From contig JAEWGM010000021.1 in assembly GCA_023388315.1 (NCBI GenBank), positions 1-64,000 of the forward strand: a stretch of 64,000 bases of DNA, given 5' to 3'. Of this stretch, positions 42,984 through 51,595 are shown piece by piece. This DNA comes from Bacteroidota bacterium. GTDB taxonomy: Bacteria; Bacteroidota; Bacteroidia; Bacteroidales; Dysgonomonadaceae. Position numbers and translations under genes: made by a program. The notes beneath the pieces are model-generated. The model had not been told where the DNA came from. It did no database searches and saw nothing but the letters and a program-made list of their open reading frames with translations. Every line of letters begins with the position of its first letter. Positions within the stretch are counted from its first letter, which is position 1.

Positions 42984-43250
42984 ATCTTAAATGAATGACC
43001 GTATATTTACCCATACTCATTTTGTATGGATAACAAAAGAAGATATATTTTTAAAAACCACATAGATACATAGTTTTTTTAGGTAAAGAACAGGAATACA
43101 ATAGTAATAGCAGCGTAGCTGCTATGTGTAAAACAAAGTTTTCTATGTATAAACTTATTATCGTCCTTTTTCTTCCTATAAACTATATTTCCTATGTACC
43201 TATGTGGTTCAAAATCGAATTAGGCATTTATGCGGATATTCATATTATTT
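42984..43250 (+). repeat. Repeat element A, upstream of the hybrid regulator gene
   Basis: About 267 bp. Inside are 18-bp inverted repeats AACCACATAGATACATAG at 43056-43073 and its near-complement (one mismatch) at 43192-43209. The outer flanks match element B (58657-58908) in inverted orientation, but the 154-bp core between the inverted repeats matches B in direct orientation. The right flank, with GCGGATATTCATATTATTT, abuts the regulator gene. Confidence 0.85.
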
Positions 43251-43279
43251 TAAACACAACTACTCAAACCAGTATCAAA

Positions 43280-46200
43280 TTGGCAGGAAAAAGAGTAAAT
43301 ATTTCATTTTTAATTGGTGTTTTCTTTATGATGAACACCGTGCTTGCTTCTGCTTTCCCCGATTATTATTTCAAGCACTATAACATCAACAACGGCTTAT
43401 CTCAAAACACGGTTTATTCCATTTTTCAGGATAAACAGGGTTTTATGTGGTTCGGCACAAAAGACGGACTAAATCGATTCGATGGCACAACTTTCAAAAC
43501 ATTTCGTTTTCCTCCCGACGGAGATTTGCGAGACAATCTGTTTAAGCGCATTCTGCAAGACGAAAATGACAATCTATGGGTAGCCACCGATGACGGCGCT
43601 TGCATCTACAATCCCAAAGAAGAGCGGTTTACACGTTTTGAAAAACAGACCGATACCGGAAAATCGGTGGTGGGTACCGTAAGCGATATGATTTTGGACG
43701 AAACAGGCGATGTGTGGATGTCGGTTGAAGATGTGGGTGTTTTTCAATACAATGTGTCGGAGGATAAGTTGATTTTTCACGACGTGCCCGTTTTCAAAGA
43801 CGGTATGAAAATCCTCACCTTGTGCGCCGGAAAGAACAACGATGTGTGGGTTTTTCCTTATTCACGTCCATTTTTCCGAATCGATAAGAAATCGGGTGAA
43901 ATAACGGAGTTTAATTTACAAGATGATTCCAACCTCTTGTGGAGTGTGGGGGAAATATCCGCTGTTTTATCGGACAAGTACAACGATTTAGTTCTCGCCA
44001 CTTCGCAAAAAGGCGTCTTGAGTATCAATACCGCGAACGGCACACATCGTGTACTTTTAGAAAAAGATCAAAGCAATGAGCCCATTTTTGCCCGAAGTAT
44101 TATTCGTGTAGATGAAGAAACGTTGTGGATTGGAACCGAATCCGGTATTTACATCTACGATACTGAAAATGGCACCATTAAAAACCTGAAGCACTCCAAC
44201 TATATTCCTCACACCTTGTCCGACAATGCGGTCTATTCCATCTATAAAGACGGGGAAAACGGCATTTGGGCAGGAACCTATTTTGGAGGAGTGAATTATT
44301 TTGCCAACAGTTTATCCAAAATGGAAGTTTTTTATGCCATTGAAAACATCAACAGCATCAGTGGCAATCGTGTGCGGGAGTTTTGTTCGGCTGCGGATGG
44401 GAATATTTGGATAGGAACGGAAGACAAGGGCTTGAATCTGTTCAATCCTAAAAGTGGTGAGTTTTTGCCCGTTCCACCCGAATTGAAAAACCTGTACACC
44501 AACATCCACGCGTTGTATAACGATGGGAATTATTTCTGGATAAGTACTTTTTCAAAAGGGCTGTACCGATACAATTTACAAAATAGAGATTTACGTGTAT
44601 ACACGCAGTTCGATAAGCCTGAAACCATTAATCAGAACAGTGTTTTTGCCTTGTGTAAAGACCGCCAAAACACGCTTTGGATTGGCACGTTGTCGGGTAT
44701 AAACACTTACGATGAACAATCGGATAGCTTCTCGAACATAGATGAATTAACCGGAATTTCCATACAAGATATTATAGAAGATACCGATGGAAATATTTGG
44801 GTGGCCACATTTCATAGCGGTTTATATCGATATAATCAGATAACGAAAGAATGGATTCATTATGAAAATAATCCAAACAATCCCGAAAGTCTTCCGTACA
44901 ACAAAACTACCAGCATTTTTCAAGACAGCAAAAAGCGCTTGTGGATTGCTACCGAAGGCGGCGGATTTTCTCTTTTCAATAAAAAAGAAGAGACTTTTTA
45001 CAACATAAACAACAGTAAAGGACTTGCTAACAACGTGGTTTATCAAATTCAGGAAGACGATGAGGGATTCTTGTGGTTATCTACAAATTCCGGAATCGTG
45101 CGTTTTAGTCCCGAAATGGAGTCTTTTAAAAATTATAGAATCGAAAGTGGCCTAAAAACCAACCAATTCAATTATAAATCGAGCTACAAAGATGTTGATG
45201 GAACGCTTTATTTTGGCTCGGTGGATGGATTCGTACGTTTTCGTCCTGCCGATTTTAATCAGATGGACGATATTCCTCCATTTGTATTTACAGACTTTCA
45301 GGTAAACAACTATCCGGCAAATAAATCCGTTGAAGATTCGCCTTTGACGGAAAGCATTCAATATACAGAAAAAATTTCTCTACCACACAAGAAGAACTCT
45401 ATTGGTTTACAGTACGCTGTGCTTAGTTTTTCCGGTTTTAATACCCGAAGCGTAATTCATAAACTTGAAGGTGTTGATAAAGAGTGGATTAAAGGTGGAG
45501 CCAACCACAGCATTTCCTACAGTAACTTGTCGCCCGGAAAATATCGGTTAATGGTGGCGTTCGATAATGAGGATGGGACTAACGAGCACGAAGTCATCAA
45601 AACGCTGCTCATCCGTATTCGCCCTCCATTTTGGAAAACTTGGTGGGCATACATCATTTACGTTTTATCTGTTGCTGGATTTATTTGGGGTGGGGTATGG
45701 ATTATCCACCGAAACAGCGAAAAAGACCAGCAGCGAAAAATGCGGCTTTTTGAACAGGAAAAAGAGCGTGAGCTTTACAAATCGAAAATAGATTTTTTTA
45801 CCAATGTCGCGCACGAAATCCGCACGCCGCTCTCATTGATTAAAGCGCCGCTGGATCAGGTATTAAACGAAAAAAAACTCCCATCTGAAGTGAGAGAAAA
45901 CTTGGTTATAATGTACAAGAACACCGAAAGGTTGCTCAATCTAACCAATCAGCTACTCGACTTCCGAAAAACCGAATCCGACCTATATACCATTGATTTA
46001 AAGGTTCATAATATTTCCAATTTGGTAAAAGAAACTGTTTCGCGCTTCACTTCTTTTGCAAAGCAGCAGAACATCACCATCGAATTGCATTGTCCCGAAA
46101 ATGATTTGCTGGCGCAAGTTGACAGAGAAGCTTTCATTAAAATAATCAGCAATCTTATCAATAATGCCATAAAGTATGGTGAGACATTTGTGCGCTTGCG

Positions 46201-47290
46201 TCTGATTCCGCACAACGAGAGTGAAGACAACGCTTATTTTGAATTCCTTACCGAAAACGACGGTGAAATAGTGCCTGCTAAATACGAAAAAGAAATATTT
46301 AAAACGTTCATCCATTTAGATGCCAATCGGGAAAAAAACATTAACGGAACAGGTATTGGTTTGGCTTTGACAAAATCTCTTACCGAACTGCTAAAAGGTT
46401 CTGTATCATACGAAAACGATGGAGGAGTAAATACATTTCGGTTGCTTCTGCCGATTGGAGCGGTAGATAGCAAGCAAGAAGACACTGCGTATGCGGATGT
46501 AGTTGTTGAAGATGAGGCGGACTCCGATGCGTTGAAATCTAAAGCAGCACCCGTTGTTCTTTTGGTAGAAGATGACGTGGAAATGAGCAGTTTTATATCC
46601 AAGTGTTTGGTGGGTAGCTACTCAACTTTATCCGCGCAAAACGGAAAAGAAGCCTTGAATATCTTGAAAAATAAAACTGTTAACTTGGTGGTTAGCGACG
46701 TAATGATGCCCGAAATGGATGGCTTTGAACTTACAAAAGAGATAAAATCCGATATCGAAATTAGTCATATTCCGGTGATTTTGCTTACTGCGAAAACGAC
46801 CAATCAGGCGAAAATAAAAGGATACGAAATGGGTGCCGACGGATACATCGAAAAACCGTTTTCAGTAGAAGTCTTGTTGGCTCGCATTGCCGGTTTGTTG
46901 CAAAACAGAGAGAATCTTCGGGAAACTTTTATGAAAAATCCGATTATTGGCGCAACCACGATGGCAATTACAAAATCGGACGAGAAATTTATCAAGAAGT
47001 TGAACGAAGTGGTATCGGAAAATCTCTCCAATCCCGACTTTAATGTAGAAGATATTGCCGGCGAATTTAATATGAGCCGTGCCAGTTTCTACAGAAAAAT
47101 AAAAGGAGTGTTGGATCTCACCCCCAATGAATATATTAGAGTAGAACGATTGAAAAAAGCGGCCATATTGTTGAAAGAAGACAATTACAAAATCAATGAA
47201 ATATGTTATATGGTCGGATTTAACTCACCATCTTATTTTTCCAAGTGTTTTCAGCAACAATTTGGCGTTTTGCCCAAAGATTTCATCTGA
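43280..47290 (+). CDS. Hybrid two-component system regulator (sensor kinase, receiver, AraC HTH)
   Basis: The product has about 1336 aa if started at TTG 43280, which gives a good signal peptide (MAGKRVNISFLIGVFFMMNT...). The frame is open to ATG 43124, but that lies inside repeat element A. An ATG at 43328 or 43331 is a third option. Order: two seven-bladed Reg_prop propellers (repeats such as QGFMWFGTKDGLNRFDG), Y_Y_Y domain, one membrane helix near 45650-45715, HisKA with phospho-His codon at 45812 (NVAHEIRTPLSLIK), HATPase (GTGIGLALTKSL), receiver with Asp codon at 46697 (VVSDVMMPEMDG), and a C-terminal AraC helix-turn-helix. HTCS proteins bind a breakdown oligosaccharide in the periplasm and activate their PUL. 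Confidence 0.93.
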   Translation: MAGKRVNISFLIGVFFMMNTVLASAFPDYYFKHYNINNGLSQNTVYSIFQDKQGFMWFGTKDGLNRFDGTTFKTFRFPPDGDLRDNLFKRILQDENDNLWVATDDGACIYNPKEERFTRFEKQTDTGKSVVGTVSDMILDETGDVWMSVEDVGVFQYNVSEDKLIFHDVPVFKDGMKILTLCAGKNNDVWVFPYSRPFFRIDKKSGEITEFNLQDDSNLLWSVGEISAVLSDKYNDLVLATSQKGVLSINTANGTHRVLLEKDQSNEPIFARSIIRVDEETLWIGTESGIYIYDTENGTIKNLKHSNYIPHTLSDNAVYSIYKDGENGIWAGTYFGGVNYFANSLSKMEVFYAIENINSISGNRVREFCSAADGNIWIGTEDKGLNLFNPKSGEFLPVPPELKNLYTNIHALYNDGNYFWISTFSKGLYRYNLQNRDLRVYTQFDKPETINQNSVFALCKDRQNTLWIGTLSGINTYDEQSDSFSNIDELTGISIQDIIEDTDGNIWVATFHSGLYRYNQITKEWIHYENNPNNPESLPYNKTTSIFQDSKKRLWIATEGGGFSLFNKKEETFYNINNSKGLANNVVYQIQEDDEGFLWLSTNSGIVRFSPEMESFKNYRIESGLKTNQFNYKSSYKDVDGTLYFGSVDGFVRFRPADFNQMDDIPPFVFTDFQVNNYPANKSVEDSPLTESIQYTEKISLPHKKNSIGLQYAVLSFSGFNTRSVIHKLEGVDKEWIKGGANHSISYSNLSPGKYRLMVAFDNEDGTNEHEVIKTLLIRIRPPFWKTWWAYIIYVLSVAGFIWGGVWIIHRNSEKDQQRKMRLFEQEKERELYKSKIDFFTNVAHEIRTPLSLIKAPLDQVLNEKKLPSEVRENLVIMYKNTERLLNLTNQLLDFRKTESDLYTIDLKVHNISNLVKETVSRFTSFAKQQNITIELHCPENDLLAQVDREAFIKIISNLINNAIKYGETFVRLRLIPHNESEDNAYFEFLTENDGEIVPAKYEKEIFKTFIHLDANREKNINGTGIGLALTKSLTELLKGSVSYENDGGVNTFRLLLPIGAVDSKQEDTAYADVVVEDEADSDALKSKAAPVVLLVEDDVEMSSFISKCLVGSYSTLSAQNGKEALNILKNKTVNLVVSDVMMPEMDGFELTKEIKSDIEISHIPVILLTAKTTNQAKIKGYEMGADGYIEKPFSVEVLLARIAGLLQNRENLRETFMKNPIIGATTMAITKSDEKFIKKLNEVVSENLSNPDFNVEDIAGEFNMSRASFYRKIKGVLDLTPNEYIRVERLKKAAILLKEDNYKINEICYMVGFNSPSYFSKCFQQQFGVLPKDFI

Positions 47291-47317
47291 ATTAATCGTT
47301 TGAGATGAGATTGATAC

Positions 47318-47351
47318 TTTTTGATAAAATAATTCTATCTTTTTCGATAAA
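47318..47351 (+). promoter_or_regulatory. Direct repeats upstream of GH2, possible AraC-type site
   Basis: TTTTTGATAAA at 47318-47328 and TTTTCGATAAA at 47341-47351 are 23 bp apart start to start, about two helical turns, a spacing usual for AraC-family regulators. They sit 57 bp before the GH2 start and could bind the HTCS encoded just upstream. Confidence 0.35.
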
Positions 47352-47407
47352 TTAACCCGAAATTCGTCCTTAAGATAAATTTAAAAAATCCTATAAATAA
47401 ATCAAAA

Positions 47408-49219
47408 ATGAGAAAAAACGTAATTTTATTTTTCGCGCTATTTTTTGCGCTATCGTTATCAGCGCAGTGGAAGCCGGCGGGAGACAAGCTTAAAACCCGA
47501 TGGGCTTCACAGATTGATGTAAACAACGTGTTGCCGGAATATCCGCGTCCGATTATGGAGCGCGCCCAATGGCAAAACCTGAACGGTTTGTGGGATTACG
47601 CCATTTTGCCGGTAGGCAGACAAACTCCAAGCTCTTTCGATGGCAAAATCCTTGTTCCCTTTGCTGTGGAATCAAGCCTTTCGGGAGTGCAAAAAAGATT
47701 GGGCGGTGACAACGAATTGTGGTATCATCGTGAGTTTAATGTGCCGTCGAATTGGAGAAACAACAAAGTGTTGCTTCACTTTGGCGCGGTGGATTGGAAA
47801 GCCGATGTGTGGGTGAACGACATCAAAGTGGGACAACATACCGGCGGATACGCGCCATTTTCGTTCGATGTAACGCCCGCGTTAAAAAACGGTGCCAATA
47901 AACTGGTTGTAAAAGTGTGGGACGGAACCGACAGTGGATATCAGCCTCGAGGAAAACAAGTGAATCGTCCGGAAGGTATTTGGTACACTCCCGTGAGCGG
48001 AATTTGGCAAACAGTTTGGTTGGAACCCGTGCCCGAAAAATACATCGAGCACATTAAAGTTACTCCCGATATCGATAAAAATATCCTCACCGTTGAAGCA
48101 TTTACCAATGAAACCTCTTCTTCCGACAGAGTAGAAGTGAAAGTGATGGATGGCTCACGTGTTGTAGCTACAGGACAATCCATTAACAATCAGCCTGTAG
48201 AAGTGGCAATGCCGGCAAATCCCAGATTGTGGTCGCCCAACGATCCATTCTTGTACAATTTGGAAGTAACCGTATTGAACGGTAGCAAACAGTTAGACAA
48301 AGTGAAAAGCTACACCGCGATGCGTAAATATTCCACCAGAAGAGATAATAATGGAATTGTGCGTTTGCAGTTGAACAACAAAGATCTGTTTCAGTTTGGT
48401 ACGCTCGATCAAGGTTGGTGGCCCGACGGATTATATACCGCTCCAACCGATGAGGCATTGCGTTACGATGTGGTTAAAACCAAAGATTTCGGTTTCAATA
48501 TGATTCGCAAGCACGTGAAAGTAGAACCCGCTCGTTGGTATATGCATTGCGACCAGCTTGGAATGATTGTGTGGCAAGATATGCCGAACGGTGACAGAGG
48601 GCCCGAGTGGCAAATGCGCCAATATTTCACCGGAAACGAACGCATTCGCTCTGCAGAATCGGAAGCCAATTTCCGCAAAGAGTGGAAAGAAATTATCGAT
48701 TTCCTCTATTCTTATCCGTCCATTGGTGTTTGGGTTCCGTTTAACGAAGCTTGGGGACAATTCAAAACCAAAGAAATTACGGAATGGACAAAACAATATG
48801 ATCCTTCGCGTTTGGTGAATCCTGCCAGTGGCGGAAATCACTACCCGGTGGGCGATATGCTCGATTTACATCAATATCCCGCGCCTCAGCTCTATCTTTA
48901 CGACGCGCAACGAGCAACCGTGCTGGGCGAGTACGGCGGAATTGGCTGGGCTATCAAAGAACACTTGTGGGAACCCGATCGCAACTGGGGATATGTACAG
49001 TTTAACAGCGAAAAAGAAGTAACGGATGAGTATGTGAAATATGCTGAGCAACTGAAACAATTGATTCGTCAAGGATTTTCTGCGGCCGTTTATACCCAAA
49101 CAACCGATGTGGAAGTGGAAGTGAACGGATTGATGACCTACGACCGCGAAGTGGTTAAAATGGACGAAGCCAGAGTGAGAAAAGTGAACCAGGAAATATG
49201 CAATATTTTGAACAACTGA
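47408..49219 (+). CDS. GH2 family glycosidase
   Basis: The product has 603 aa with a signal peptide ending LSLSAQ. The domain order is typical of GH2. First is the jelly-roll sugar-binding domain (WQNLNGLWDYAILP, HFGAVDWKADVWVNDIKVG). Next is an immunoglobulin-like domain (residues ~215-310), then a TIM barrel with acid/base Glu in VWVPFNEAWGQFK and nucleophile Glu in TVLGEYGGIGW. Activity could be beta-galactosidase, beta-glucuronidase or alpha-L-arabinopyranosidase-like, and sequence alone does not decide. It starts the block-3 operon right after the regulator. The next gene overlaps its 3' end by 22 bp. Confidence 0.9.
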   Translation: MRKNVILFFALFFALSLSAQWKPAGDKLKTRWASQIDVNNVLPEYPRPIMERAQWQNLNGLWDYAILPVGRQTPSSFDGKILVPFAVESSLSGVQKRLGGDNELWYHREFNVPSNWRNNKVLLHFGAVDWKADVWVNDIKVGQHTGGYAPFSFDVTPALKNGANKLVVKVWDGTDSGYQPRGKQVNRPEGIWYTPVSGIWQTVWLEPVPEKYIEHIKVTPDIDKNILTVEAFTNETSSSDRVEVKVMDGSRVVATGQSINNQPVEVAMPANPRLWSPNDPFLYNLEVTVLNGSKQLDKVKSYTAMRKYSTRRDNNGIVRLQLNNKDLFQFGTLDQGWWPDGLYTAPTDEALRYDVVKTKDFGFNMIRKHVKVEPARWYMHCDQLGMIVWQDMPNGDRGPEWQMRQYFTGNERIRSAESEANFRKEWKEIIDFLYSYPSIGVWVPFNEAWGQFKTKEITEWTKQYDPSRLVNPASGGNHYPVGDMLDLHQYPAPQLYLYDAQRATVLGEYGGIGWAIKEHLWEPDRNWGYVQFNSEKEVTDEYVKYAEQLKQLIRQGFSAAVYTQTTDVEVEVNGLMTYDREVVKMDEARVRKVNQEICNILNN

Positions 49220-50352
49220 TTCTGTTTGCATTACTGTTTTTAATACCCTCTTGTCAATCGAATGAGAAAACCGATAGCAACGAAGGTTACCGTATAGAGT
49301 GGGATCAGAATTCCATCGTTTGCATTGGCGATGAAGGCGGTTATCCAAGAATGCGTCGGTTAAACGATGGAACTTTGCTGGTCTTTTTCGAGGACAGGAA
49401 AGGAAATTTGGTTACAAAACGAAGCGCCGATGAAGGCGCTTCGTGGAGTGACCTCTCTGTTGTATATTCGGGGTTTGAGTACATAAACAAAACCGATGGT
49501 TCTACCTGCAAGGTAAACATTGCCAACCCGGAATTTATTCAATTGGAGAACAACAACATCCTGTTTACCTGCAATTTGCGTCCTAATAAAAACGAAGTTT
49601 TTCCTTTTTCCATTGCTGTAAAACGAAGTTCCGATAATGGAAAATCGTGGAGCGACCCGCAAATTGTGTACGAAGCCGCACCACGGTTTATCGATGGCTG
49701 TTGGGAGCCTTCGTTCTTATTGCTTCCCGATGGAACCGTACAAATCTATTTCGCCAACGAATTCCCTTATCAACAATCCAACGAACAGGAAATTTCTATG
49801 ATTTCTTCTCGTGACAATGGAGTTACCTGGTCACAAAATCCTGTAACCGTAAGTTTCAGAAAAGAACGCAGAGACGGTATGCCAGTTGCGGTTCACGACA
49901 ACAAAAACATATACGTGGCGATAGAAGACAACGCCGTTGATCAGTTCAAGCCGTATATTGTGCAATCTTCCCTTTCGGATAATTGGGCTGAAACGGTTAC
50001 TGCAAATTCTCCCAATCGTCACTCAGCGTTGAAAAATCCGCTGCCCGATTCCGTTTATGCCGGTGCGCCGTATCTTATCCGCACGGATAATGGACTGTAT
50101 GTTTTAGCGTATCAAACCACCGGGAACCGCACATCGGAATGGGAGCTCTCAACAATGGAAGTTGTGGTAAGCGATACGCCGTTCGATTTTAAAAACCCAT
50201 CGCGACCATTCAACGTGCCTTTGTCCAAACAAGCTAAATGGAGTTCACTCACCGATTTGGGAAATAATACGGTGGCGGCTCTTTCTTCCACCGATTTTAA
50301 CAGCGATAAAATCGGCGTATGGATGATTAAAGGAACCATAACAAAAAACTAA
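49198..50352 (+). CDS. Sialidase-fold exo-glycosidase lipoprotein (GH93-like?)
   Basis: The product has 384 aa. The lipobox is FLIPSCQ. Three Asp-boxes (SxDxGxxW) are visible: RSADEGASWSD, RSSDNGKSWSD and SRDNGVTWSQ, placing it in the six-bladed sialidase superfamily. The start GYPRMRRLNDGTLLVFFED carries an early Arg as in that fold. In an arabinan-rich context the best-fitting family is GH93 (exo-1,5-alpha-L-arabinanase). True GH33 sialidase is less likely because the full Arg triad is not obvious. Its ATG overlaps the GH2 end, and the GH43 gene follows after 1 bp, so all three are co-translated. Confidence 0.7.
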   Translation: MQYFEQLILFALLFLIPSCQSNEKTDSNEGYRIEWDQNSIVCIGDEGGYPRMRRLNDGTLLVFFEDRKGNLVTKRSADEGASWSDLSVVYSGFEYINKTDGSTCKVNIANPEFIQLENNNILFTCNLRPNKNEVFPFSIAVKRSSDNGKSWSDPQIVYEAAPRFIDGCWEPSFLLLPDGTVQIYFANEFPYQQSNEQEISMISSRDNGVTWSQNPVTVSFRKERRDGMPVAVHDNKNIYVAIEDNAVDQFKPYIVQSSLSDNWAETVTANSPNRHSALKNPLPDSVYAGAPYLIRTDNGLYVLAYQTTGNRTSEWELSTMEVVVSDTPFDFKNPSRPFNVPLSKQAKWSSLTDLGNNTVAALSSTDFNSDKIGVWMIKGTITKN

Positions 50353-50353
50353 A

Positions 50354-51352
50354 ATGTTACACATAATCAAACTAATAACACTAACAATTTTGCTCTCTGC
50401 TTGCAAAAGCACCGAGCCGACTGTAGTGAAGCCCGATAACGGAAACACTTATCAAAATCCGGTTATCAATTACAGCCTTCCCGATCCCACAATTATTAAA
50501 GCCAACGATGGTTTTTTCTATTTGTACGCTACGGAAGATATTCGCAATTTGCCCATTCATCGCTCCGCAGATTTGGTGAATTGGAAATACGTAGGCACAG
50601 CGTTTACCGATGTTTCCCGACCCACATTTGAGCCGAAAGGCGGTTTGTGGGCACCCGATATCAATTACATCAACGACAAATATGTGCTGTATTATTCTAT
50701 GTCGGTATGGGGTGGGGAGTGGACGTGTGGAATTGGCGTAGCAACTGCCGACAAACCCGAAGGTCCGTTTACCGACCACGGAAAAATTTTCCGCAGCAAC
50801 GAAATTGATGTTCAAAACTCCATCGACCAGTTTTATATCGAAGAAGACGGCAAAAAATATTTGTTTTGGGGCAGTTTCCGGGGAATCTACGCCATAGAAT
50901 TATCAGACGATGGGCTTTCCTTGAAAACGGACGCTGAGAAGAAACGCATTGCCGGAACGGCATACGAAGGTGTATATATTCACAAAAAAAACGGTTACTA
51001 TTATATGTTTGCCTCTATCGGATCGTGTTGCGAAGGAGTGAACAGCACGTACACCACGGTTGTTGGCCGCTCCGATAATCTTTTCGGTCCCTATCTCGAC
51101 AAACAAGGCCGTTCAATGATGGACAACCATCACGAAGTGTTAATTGGAAAAAATGCAAAATTTGTAGGAACCGGACACAATTCCGAAATTGTTCAGGACA
51201 AAAAAGGGCAGGATTGGATATTCTATCACGCCGTTTCTGTGGATAATCCCGAAGGACGTGTTTTACTAATGGATAAAGTAACCTGGGAAAATGATTGGCC
51301 GGTTGTGAAAGGCAAAAGCCCTTCGCTTGAATCGGAAAAACCTGTATTTTAA
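50354..51352 (+). CDS. GH43 lipoprotein, endo-arabinanase-like
   Basis: The product has 332 aa. The lipobox is ILLSAC at residues ~12-17. The GH43 acids are the base in YSLPDPTIIKAND, the pKa Asp in QNSIDQFYIEEDG and the acid Glu in AGTAYEGVYIHKK. The centre His is in FVGTGHNSEIVQD. The pattern PDPTIIKANDGFFYLYATE and GGLWAPDINYINDKYVLYYS resembles arabinan endo-1,5-alpha-L-arabinosidases of subfamilies 4-6. It is probably a surface or periplasmic enzyme that cuts arabinan chains. Third gene of the block-3 operon, followed by a 243-bp gap. Confidence 0.88.
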   Translation: MLHIIKLITLTILLSACKSTEPTVVKPDNGNTYQNPVINYSLPDPTIIKANDGFFYLYATEDIRNLPIHRSADLVNWKYVGTAFTDVSRPTFEPKGGLWAPDINYINDKYVLYYSMSVWGGEWTCGIGVATADKPEGPFTDHGKIFRSNEIDVQNSIDQFYIEEDGKKYLFWGSFRGIYAIELSDDGLSLKTDAEKKRIAGTAYEGVYIHKKNGYYYMFASIGSCCEGVNSTYTTVVGRSDNLFGPYLDKQGRSMMDNHHEVLIGKNAKFVGTGHNSEIVQDKKGQDWIFYHAVSVDNPEGRVLLMDKVTWENDWPVVKGKSPSLESEKPVF

Positions 51353-51595
51353 AATAACTTGATTTTATCCGCTAATTATTTTTAAAACAGGCTGAAAGTC
51401 TAATTTAATTCAGCCCTACCCATCGGGTAGGGTCTAAGATTCCACAACCATTGAGCAGGCTGAAAGCCCAGCTTAATTTTTAAGTTCAGTTTGACTAAGC
51501 TCTGCTCCATCGATTAGCGCATATTGACTCAAAAAACTGCCACATTGTGGCGTTAAAACATATTATTTACGGATGACAATTAAAATAATAACACT
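51353..51595. repeat. Intergenic spacer with REP-like hairpins
   Basis: Contains CCCTACC/GGTAGGG at 51414-51432 and repeated GGCTGAAAG motifs near 51390 and 51458, plus a CCACA/TGTGG pair near 51540. No gene is seen. The promoter for the next gene, if any, is not evident. Confidence 0.5.

Noticed and set aside
43124..43279. N-terminal 52 codons of the regulator frame
   Set aside because: They come from repeat element A and the following AT-rich sequence and precede a good signal peptide, so they were left out of the gene call.
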